Below, one piece after another: positions 58,030 through 64,000 of a stretch of DNA of 64,000 nt. The notes beneath the pieces were generated by a model. That model did not search any database, had not been told where the DNA came from, and saw only the letters and a list, made by a program, of their open reading frames with translations. Each line of letters begins with the position of its first letter. Position 1 is the first letter of the stretch. The DNA lies in NCBI GenBank assembly GCA_018824405.1, contig JAHJGO010000011.1, positions 295,783-359,782 of the forward strand, given 5' to 3'. The position numbers and the translations under genes were made by a program. The stretch is from Gammaproteobacteria bacterium (lineage in GTDB: Bacteria > Pseudomonadota > Gammaproteobacteria > Burkholderiales > Sulfuricellaceae).

Positions 58030-59193
58030 TTATAGCGTGCCGTATGAATGAAGTCCGGAAAGAAACATGTTAACACCAAGAAAGGCAAAGGCGGTTACAA
58101 ACAGTCCTATGACTGCCCACCAAGCCAGCAGCGGGCCACGCAAGCCCTTGACCAGTCTCATGTGCAGCCATGCTGCGTAATTCAGCCAGACGATGAGTGC
58201 CCAGGTTTCCTTGGGATCCCATGACCAGTAGCCGCCCCAGGCTTCTGCGGCCCACATGGCGCCGAGGATGGTGGCAATGGTGAAAAAAGCAAAGCCGATG
58301 GCGATGGACTTGTACATCAGGTCATCGAGCATGTCCTGGGCCGGCAAACTGCTTGTCAGAATGCCCTTGTCGGAGAGCAGCTGGGCAACGCCCACCATTG
58401 CAGCCAAAGCGAAGGCGCCATAGCCGATGAAGTTGGCCGGAACGTGAATTTTCATCCAGTAGGATTGCAGTGCCGGAACCAGCGGCTGGATTTCATGCGC
58501 CTGGCGGTCGAAGGTGTACCACAGAAGAAATCCAACTGCCGCGCTTATGACCAGCAACACGAAGGCACCCAGCTGACGGTTCTGGTAGCGCAGTTCGTAA
58601 AAGAGGTACATGAGTGCGGTGAGAAGAGAAAACAGGATGAAGACTTCATACAGATTGCTGATGGGAATGTGGCCGACATCCGGACTGATCAGGTATGACT
58701 CGTACCAGCGTGTCATCAGGCCGACAAACCCCATGACTACGGCGCTCCAGGTAATGGCGCTGGAAACCCGGGCAATGAAGTCGGAGCGGCTCAGCAGGGC
58801 AAGCCAGTAGCTGGCGGTAGCAAGTACAAACAGGGCGCTCATCCACATGATGGCAGTCTGGCTGCCGAAGAAAAATTTGAGGAAGAAAGCCTGTTCTGCA
58901 CGCAACAACTGGCCATGGTACTGACTAATGCCAAACAGGCTCAGGGCTGCGACCGTCAGCAGCAGGGCACGAAAAGGTTTCCAGAACCATCCCTGCCAGA
59001 TCAGCCCTGCGGCTGTGAGGAACAGGATGCCCTTTTCATAGGCATCCATGTAGTCGCCATAGAGCTGGAAGGCATAAATACTGCCGCCCGCCAACAGCAG
59101 TGCGTATAACCAGTCAAACCACCCCAGAGATTTGATGAATGAAGGGCGGGCGTTGTAGTCCTGCGAGTTGTCGGTCAATTCCATGCGGATCAT
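58030..59193 (-). CDS. ccsB: Cytochrome c maturation protein CcsB (CcsA/ResC type)
   Basis: 387 aa polytopic membrane protein. The WWD haem-handling motif WGGYWSWDPKETWALIVWL is clear. With ResB it forms the system II haem exporter and cytochrome c synthetase. Its start overlaps the resB stop by four bases. Confidence 0.95.
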   Translation of the reverse strand: MIRMELTDNSQDYNARPSFIKSLGWFDWLYALLLAGGSIYAFQLYGDYMDAYEKGILFLTAAGLIWQGWFWKPFRALLLTVAALSLFGISQYHGQLLRAEQAFFLKFFFGSQTAIMWMSALFVLATASYWLALLSRSDFIARVSSAITWSAVVMGFVGLMTRWYESYLISPDVGHIPISNLYEVFILFSLLTALMYLFYELRYQNRQLGAFVLLVISAAVGFLLWYTFDRQAHEIQPLVPALQSYWMKIHVPANFIGYGAFALAAMVGVAQLLSDKGILTSSLPAQDMLDDLMYKSIAIGFAFFTIATILGAMWAAEAWGGYWSWDPKETWALIVWLNYAAWLHMRLVKGLRGPLLAWWAVIGLFVTAFAFLGVNMFLSGLHSYGTL

Positions 59194-61235
59194 CCCTTTA
59201 TCAAATTCGCCAGTTGTGCTTTGTGGAGACTGAATTCCTGTTCAAAGTCCATTGTCTTGCGGTTGGTGGACATCGCCAGCAAGACCGTTCCAGCACGAGA
59301 TTGGACCAGCAGCCAGATGCGGCGTTCCCTGATATAGAACATAAAAAATACGCCCAGTACCAGCAACACGCATCCACCATAGACAATATTTTTGCCGGGA
59401 GAGCGGGTGAGTTGCAGCCCGCTGGCCATGACTTCATCGAATTCTGCTAGCTGGAGATAAACCGGCGCGCCGTAAACAAACAGATCGCTGACTGTGTTCA
59501 GACTTTCACGTACAAAATGGCGGGTTTCATCGTCCACGGTGGCGGGCTGGCCTGCGCGGGTCTGGGCAACGTGCCAGGCTGAAACCGCTGCGCTTTCGAG
59601 AATCTTGAGATAAGTCTGGGCTGCTTTATCCTGTTCGGCGGCGGGTACGCTTTGTTCGATGAATTTAGCCATGCTTTCATATCCGCCGCTGGCGAACACA
59701 TCAAGAACCTTGGTGGTGCTGTCAGCCAGTTTTGCCAGCAGTTTGGGATCGATTTGTTCGCCCTGCAGCGCAAATTCAGCAAAACGGCGTGCAATTTCTG
59801 GATGTGATTGCTTGTCCAGCAGCACAGCCCGCAGACGCATGAAACCCTCAATGTTGCTTTGCTTGTCAAGAGGCAGGCGGATGTAGCGGAATGGCTCGTT
59901 AGGCGCTGTCCGCATGCCTGAAAGCAAGTACCAGCGATCCTCCAGCTGGATCGGCAGCATGTAGTTGAAATACTCTCGTGCCTGGCCCTGGGCGTCACGG
60001 ATCTTGTACTGGAAGCTAGGGCCGACATTGCGCAGGTCTTTTTGCACGCGTTTGGTGCTTCCGGTCTGGAAGAACTTGTTAAAGTTATCCAGGGCACTAG
60101 AGCCGCCATCTTCACCAGCAAAATTCTCGATATTGAATTTTCGGAATTCAGTAAATTCTATCGTGTAGGTGGCGTCACCGTTGGAAAGCTGGGTGGACTG
60201 ACTGATTGCACCCTTCGTATCAAAGGACTCATGCTTTGGGCTGAACAGATTCCAGCCCTTCATGTTCAGGCGTGTTCCGCCATCCCCGAAGCTGGCCTGA
60301 TAAATGGCTATGCCCTTGTATATGAGCGGGTGATTGACGCTGATGGTACGGGTAACGCTTTCCTTGGTGGCCTTGTCGATCAGCGTGATATCGCTCTCAA
60401 AAGATTTGGGTTGACCAGTAGGGTAATGCTCAACGCGGAATTTTTTCAGCATGATGTCGAATGGCAGATCCTGCACCAGGTAGCCATCGGCAACATGAAT
60501 GAAAATGACATCGGCCCCGGCGCCTTCTGGAATGGTCACTCCGCCACGGAACGACAGGTTGGAGGGTGACAGGCGACTGACGGCAGGAACTTCGTTTTGC
60601 GGGATGTCGCGGGTTTCGATTTTTTTCCAGCCTAGCAACTGCTGGGCCTTGAGCGGGATATTGCCGTCTATCAGTCCTCCCAGGCAGATCACCACAATGG
60701 CGGTGTGCGTGAGTATGTAACCGATGCGGTGGTAACTGCCGGCTTTCGCGGCAATCAGGACGTCTCCGGCTTCGTTGGGCGCGCCGATTTTGGCACGGAA
60801 ACCCTGGCCTTGCAGGTACTTGCCGAGACGTTGTTTTAAGGGTTCAGCAGGCAGGGTAGTGGAAAATTCAGCCTGGTGTGAGAAGGCGCGCAGCGAGGAT
60901 TCCGTGGCGTGTTCACGGAACGAGCGCATCTCACGCAGCATCAGCGGCGTGTTGCGGTAAATGCACAGGCTGGTGGAAAGAATCAGGAACGCCAGAATGG
61001 TCAGGAACCAGCTGGAGTGGTACACGTCGTACAGCCCCAGTATTTCGAAAGTCTGGAACCAGAACTGGCCAAACTGCATGATGTAGTTTGTGTAGGGCTC
61101 GCTCTGCTTGAGGACGGTGCCAATAATTGAAGCAATCGCCAGCACGGTGAGCAGGCTGATGGCGAAGCGCATCGAACTCAGCAATTCATACAGGCCTTGG
61201 GCCAGATTGCGCTGTAATGGGTTGGAGTGGGTCAC
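59190..61235 (-). CDS. resB: Cytochrome c biogenesis protein ResB
   Basis: 681 aa. Three membrane helices at the N-terminus (FAISLLTVLAIASIIGTVL; WFLTILAFLILSTSLCIYR; IGYILTHTAIVVICLGGLI), a large periplasmic domain, and a last helix near residue 615. Partner of CcsB in system II. The resB-ccsB-cytochrome order means synthetase and substrates are made together. Confidence 0.95.
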   Translation of the reverse strand: MTHSNPLQRNLAQGLYELLSSMRFAISLLTVLAIASIIGTVLKQSEPYTNYIMQFGQFWFQTFEILGLYDVYHSSWFLTILAFLILSTSLCIYRNTPLMLREMRSFREHATESSLRAFSHQAEFSTTLPAEPLKQRLGKYLQGQGFRAKIGAPNEAGDVLIAAKAGSYHRIGYILTHTAIVVICLGGLIDGNIPLKAQQLLGWKKIETRDIPQNEVPAVSRLSPSNLSFRGGVTIPEGAGADVIFIHVADGYLVQDLPFDIMLKKFRVEHYPTGQPKSFESDITLIDKATKESVTRTISVNHPLIYKGIAIYQASFGDGGTRLNMKGWNLFSPKHESFDTKGAISQSTQLSNGDATYTIEFTEFRKFNIENFAGEDGGSSALDNFNKFFQTGSTKRVQKDLRNVGPSFQYKIRDAQGQAREYFNYMLPIQLEDRWYLLSGMRTAPNEPFRYIRLPLDKQSNIEGFMRLRAVLLDKQSHPEIARRFAEFALQGEQIDPKLLAKLADSTTKVLDVFASGGYESMAKFIEQSVPAAEQDKAAQTYLKILESAAVSAWHVAQTRAGQPATVDDETRHFVRESLNTVSDLFVYGAPVYLQLAEFDEVMASGLQLTRSPGKNIVYGGCVLLVLGVFFMFYIRERRIWLLVQSRAGTVLLAMSTNRKTMDFEQEFSLHKAQLANLIKG

Positions 61236-61256
61236 GATATAAAAACTGGCGCGGAC

Positions 61257-61282
61257 AAAAAAGGGTGACTTGCGCCACCCTT
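61257..61282 (-). terminator. Intrinsic terminator of cytochrome c4
   Basis: On the minus strand AAGGGTG / CACCCTT (7 bp, 8-base loop) is followed by a T-run. It lies 32 bases after the cytochrome c4 stop and before resB, so resB needs its own promoter or read-through. Confidence 0.8.
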
Positions 61283-61313
61283 GATCTGTTTCCGGTTAGC
61301 CGTTGACTATTAT

Positions 61314-61934
61314 TTAGTTCAGGCCGGAGATATATTCTGCCACGGCCGCCATTTCCTGGTCGGTCATCTTGGATGCAATAACACGCATCATCTTGGCAGC
61401 ATCATTGGTGCGCTCGCCGCTGCGGAATTTCTTCAGCTCTGCAAGTGTGTATTCGCCATGCTGGCTGCGAAGAGCAGGAAACTGGATCGGGATGCCGGCA
61501 CCGCTCGGACCATGGCAGGAGGCGCAAGCCGGTACGCCGCTGGCCTGGTTGCCGCCCTTGTAAATTTTCTGTCCAAGCGCGATCAGATCCTTGTTCTGGG
61601 CGCTGCCTGGAGTGACCTTATTCTGGGCGAAGTAGGCGCCCAGGTTTTTCATGTCTTCCGGTGTCAGGGCGGCAACCATGCCTGCCATGATGGCGCTTTT
61701 GCGCTCGCCGGATTTGAAATCGGTCAGTTGCTTGGTGAGGTATTCTGGATGCTGGCCAGCCAGTTTTGGGTTGGCGGGCGCAGCGCTATTGCCGTCAGCG
61801 TTGTGACAGGCAACGCAAACTGTCGTCGCGATTTGCTGAGCCTTGGCAGGATCACCCTTGGCGGCTGATTCCGCCAGCGCTGAAGATGCGGCCATCACAC
61901 CCGCTATCGCCACCATCGCCATGGTTTGTTTCAT
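61314..61934 (-). CDS. Cytochrome c4
   Basis: 206 aa from ATG 61934 ([21 protein letters not shown]) with AAGGAG seven bases upstream; a start six codons earlier is less likely. Haem motifs CVACH (40-44) and CASCH (137-141), Met ligands likely in SAIMAGM and AKMMRVI. Periplasmic di-haem carrier delivering electrons to terminal oxidases. Adjacent to engB, as in many Beta- and Gammaproteobacteria. Confidence 0.96.
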   Translation of the reverse strand: MKQTMAMVAIAGVMAASSALAESAAKGDPAKAQQIATTVCVACHNADGNSAAPANPKLAGQHPEYLTKQLTDFKSGERKSAIMAGMVAALTPEDMKNLGAYFAQNKVTPGSAQNKDLIALGQKIYKGGNQASGVPACASCHGPSGAGIPIQFPALRSQHGEYTLAELKKFRSGERTNDAAKMMRVIASKMTDQEMAAVAEYISGLN

Positions 61935-62026
61935 TGCTCGACTCCTTGACAAGTTCTTGGGACTTAAAAAACGGCAATTCTATACCAAGACTGCGCTATG
62001 ATGCCAGTTTCAATCGAATTTTTTCC

Positions 62027-62644
62027 ATGGCCCTCCTTCAACACGCGCAGTTTTATATTTCTGCTCATGATTTGTCCGATCTGCCGCCTCCGTTCGGCCG
62101 CGAGGTGGCTTTTGCCGGTCGCTCCAATTCGGGCAAGTCGAGCGCTATCAACACGCTGTCCAATCGCAACCGGCTTGCATTTGTCAGCAAAACGCCGGGT
62201 CGAACGCAGTTGATCAATTTTTTCAGCCTGGGAGAGGAGCGTTATCTGGTCGACCTGCCGGGCTATGGTTATGCCAAGGTGCCAGAAAAACTCAGGCTGC
62301 ACTGGCGTTCCGTTCTGAGTGCCTATTTGCAAACCCGGTCTTCATTGTGTGGCTTGGTGCTCATCATGGATGCGCGCCGGCCCATGACAGATCTGGACCT
62401 CCAGATGCTGGAGTGGTTTAAGCCTACGGGTAAACCTGTGCATGTGCTGCTGACCAAGTCAGACAAGTTGAGCCGCCAGCAGGCAACTTCCACACTGCGC
62501 GTGGTGGAAAAAGATCTGCAGGCCGTTTATCCGGGCGCCAGCGTGCAACTGTTTTCCAGTCCCAAGCACCAGGGCATGGAAGAGGCGGAGCGAGTGATAG
62601 GTAAGTGGCTCGAGCCTTCCCCGGAAGTATCGTCTCTGGCATAA
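62027..62644 (+). CDS. engB: Ribosome biogenesis GTPase EngB (YsxC/YihA)
   Basis: 205 aa from ATG 62027 ([16 protein letters not shown]); the frame extends upstream through the cytochrome gene but that is not coding. G1 GRSNSGKSS (31-39), G3 DLPGYGYA, G4 TKSD, and G5 SS in VQLFSSPK. Essential in E. coli for 50S assembly. Confidence 0.98.
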   Translation: MALLQHAQFYISAHDLSDLPPPFGREVAFAGRSNSGKSSAINTLSNRNRLAFVSKTPGRTQLINFFSLGEERYLVDLPGYGYAKVPEKLRLHWRSVLSAYLQTRSSLCGLVLIMDARRPMTDLDLQMLEWFKPTGKPVHVLLTKSDKLSRQQATSTLRVVEKDLQAVYPGASVQLFSSPKHQGMEEAERVIGKWLEPSPEVSSLA

Positions 62645-62651
62645 ATAAAAA

Positions 62652-62681
62652 GCCCCCAGCTAAAGGGGAAAAGCTGGGGGC
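62652..62681 (-). terminator. Terminator of the TrpB-like gene
   Basis: Perfect 10-bp stem GCCCCCAGCT / AGCTGGGGGC. The T-run is on the minus strand (bases 62651-62647 and beyond), so it ends transcription of the TrpB2-type gene, 130 bases after its stop, just before engB's stop. Confidence 0.85.
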
Positions 62682-62705
62682 ACAGGCCTTAAAAGGATTA
62701 AGGCA

Positions 62706-62746
62706 CCCGCTCAGGGAGGAGAAGCGGGAGACGAACTGAATCGTCT
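62706..62746. repeat. Two small tandem stem-loops
   Basis: CCCGCT/AGCGGG (62706-62711 with 62723-62728) followed directly by AGACG/CGTCT (62729-62733 with 62742-62746). They fill the 3' untranslated region of the TrpB-like gene; a role in 3' end stability is possible. The rest of 62645-62811 shows nothing else. Confidence 0.5.
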
Positions 62747-62811
62747 GCTAATTCAGAGTAGACAGATCAAAAATTAGTTCCCGCTAATATTAAAATTTCC
62801 ATCGCTCCAGC

Positions 62812-64000
62812 TCACCCCACCTTGGGCAGGCGATCCAGAGCGGCCTTGATGGCCTCCTCGGGATAGGCAAAATCCTCGAGCTTGCCGCTAAAATAGCTGT
62901 CGTAGGCTCCCATATCAAAATGGCCGTGCCCCGAAAGATTGAAGAACAACGTCTTGGCCTCGCCCGACTCCTTGCAGCGCAACGCCTCGTCGATACAGGC
63001 GGCGATGGCGTGGTTGGATTCGGGTGCGGGAATGATGCCCTCGGAACGGGCAAAGGTAACGCCGGCCTGGAACGTGGAGAGTTGGTGCACTGCCACGGCT
63101 TCGACCAGCTTTTCGTGATAAAGCTGTGACACCAGCGCCGAATCGCCATGGTAGCGCAGGCCGCCAGCGTGGATGCCGGGCGGCATGAAATCGTGGCCAA
63201 GGGTGTACATCAGCGTCATTGGCGTCAGTTTGGCGGTGTCGCCGAAGTCATAGGCATAATGGCCGCGCGTCAGGGTCGGGCAGGAGGTGGGCTCAACCGC
63301 TACCAGACGCACGTTCTTGCCTGCCGCCTTGTCTGCAAGGAAGGGGAAAGCCACGCCACCGAAATTGGAGCCGCCACCGCAAGGGGCGAAAATCATGTCC
63401 GGATAGTCGCCGACTTTTTCAAACTGCTTTTTCGCTTCCAGGCCGATCACGGTCTGGTGCAGCAACACGTGGTTCAACACCGAGCCCAGAGCGTAGTTGG
63501 TATCGCCGCGCGATGCAGCGTCTTCCACGGCTTCAGAAATTGCCAGGCCGAGCGAGCCCTGGTTATTTGGGTCTTCTGCCAGTGCCGCACGTCCGGAATT
63601 GGTTTCCATGCTTGGGCTGGCGAACACTTCTGCACCCCAGGTCTGCATCATGGAACGGCGATAGGGCTTCTGGCCGTAGCTCACCTTGACCATGTACACC
63701 CGCACTTCCAGACCGAACATCTGGCCGGCCAGCGCCATCGAGCAACCCCATTGCCCGGCGCCGGTTTCAGTGGCGATGCGCTTGATGCCGGCTTCCTTGT
63801 TGTAATAGGCTTGGGCGATAGCAGTGTTGGGCTTGTGCGAACCCGCCGGAGAAACACCTTCATACTTGTAGTAAATCTTGGCCGGGGTGCCGAGCGCCGC
63901 TTCCAGGCGGTGGGCGCGGAACATGGGCGAAGGACGCCACAATTGGTAAATCTCGCGTACTTTTTCAGGAATCTCGATCCAGCGCTGGGCAGACATTTCC
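62812..64000 (-). CDS. TrpB2-type tryptophan synthase beta chain-like protein, 5' truncated
   Basis: At least 395 residues; homologues have a further 40-60 N-terminal residues and the frame remains open to the window end. The internal Met at 63996 ([13 protein letters not shown]) is therefore probably not the start. Fold type II PLP enzyme: [13 protein letters not shown] carries the PLP lysine, ETGAGQWG the conserved loop, and CGGGSNFGG the phosphate cradle. TrpB2 proteins convert indole and serine to tryptophan, often without TrpA; in bacteria that also have TrpB1 they may salvage indole. Confidence 0.93.
   Translation of the reverse strand, partial: EMSAQRWIEIPEKVREIYQLWRPSPMFRAHRLEAALGTPAKIYYKYEGVSPAGSHKPNTAIAQAYYNKEAGIKRIATETGAGQWGCSMALAGQMFGLEVRVYMVKVSYGQKPYRRSMMQTWGAEVFASPSMETNSGRAALAEDPNNQGSLGLAISEAVEDAASRGDTNYALGSVLNHVLLHQTVIGLEAKKQFEKVGDYPDMIFAPCGGGSNFGGVAFPFLADKAAGKNVRLVAVEPTSCPTLTRGHYAYDFGDTAKLTPMTLMYTLGHDFMPPGIHAGGLRYHGDSALVSQLYHEKLVEAVAVHQLSTFQAGVTFARSEGIIPAPESNHAIAACIDEALRCKESGEAKTLFFNLSGHGHFDMGAYDSYFSGKLEDFAYPEEAIKAALDRLPKVG

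Noticed and set aside
61766-62026. Upstream extension of engB
   Set aside because: It is antisense to the cytochrome c4 coding region; EngB proteins begin close to the ATG at 62027.

Overview
The window is a dense, housekeeping-rich stretch of chromosome from a Gram-negative betaproteobacterium. It has moderately high GC, c-type cytochromes with a ResB/CcsB (system II) cytochrome maturation pair, a Pil-Chp twitching chemosensory cluster, Kdo/heptose LPS genes, a yraL-yraM-yraN-yraO-yraP type block and a small betaproteobacterial porin. A possible DsrS-like gene hints at the Nitrosomonadales / Sulfuricella-like sulfur oxidisers, but this placement is inference. I see no insertion sequence, prophage, integrase, CRISPR array or tRNA.

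Layout. 1-2.6 kb: the end of a CDF metal exporter, then glnA behind two NtrC-like sites and a sigma-54 promoter. 2.7-6.7 kb: an unknown gene, a methyl-accepting protein, RNase P RNA (rnpB) and a conserved unknown gene. 6.7-14.2 kb: pyrC, rsmI, lpoA, yraN, a gmhA/diaA-type gene, dolP-like, rfaE2, a GlcD-like oxidase and a sugar-phosphate mutarotase. 14.2-24 kb: two glycine-zipper envelope proteins, a DUF455 ferritin-like protein, a Lon-like protease, a PepSY/response regulator/histidine kinase operon, a diguanylate cyclase and oligopeptidase A. 24-29 kb: gamma-carbonic anhydrase, a TonB-like protein, then the SAM cycle genes metK-ahcY-metF. 29-36.9 kb: porin, LPS core genes (epimerase, GT2, waaC, waaA), TolC, rhodanese and pcm. 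37-39.8 kb: thiC under a TPP riboswitch, and uppP. 39.9-49.3 kb: pilG-pilH-pilI-pilJ-chpA/pilL. 49.5-56.7 kb: a PstS-like protein, thiD-thiE-hemL, and a MoxR / HExxH-VWA / DsrS-like trio. 56.7-62.6 kb: two di-haem cytochromes, ccsB, resB, cytochrome c4 and engB. 62.8-64 kb: a TrpB2-type enzyme cut by the window end.

The most notable signal is regulatory. metK has a leader that reads as a SAM-II (alpha-type) aptamer fused to an intrinsic terminator. The ligand-binding GCUAAA segment can pair alternatively with the terminator's 5' arm over eight perfect base pairs. About 1.2 kb further, ahcY carries an SAH riboswitch whose pseudoknot strand overlaps the foot of a hairpin covering the Shine-Dalgarno sequence. 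Making SAM and removing SAH would therefore be set by two opposite-acting RNA sensors in one cluster. thiC has a third riboswitch (TPP) with its own Shine-Dalgarno-sequestering stem.
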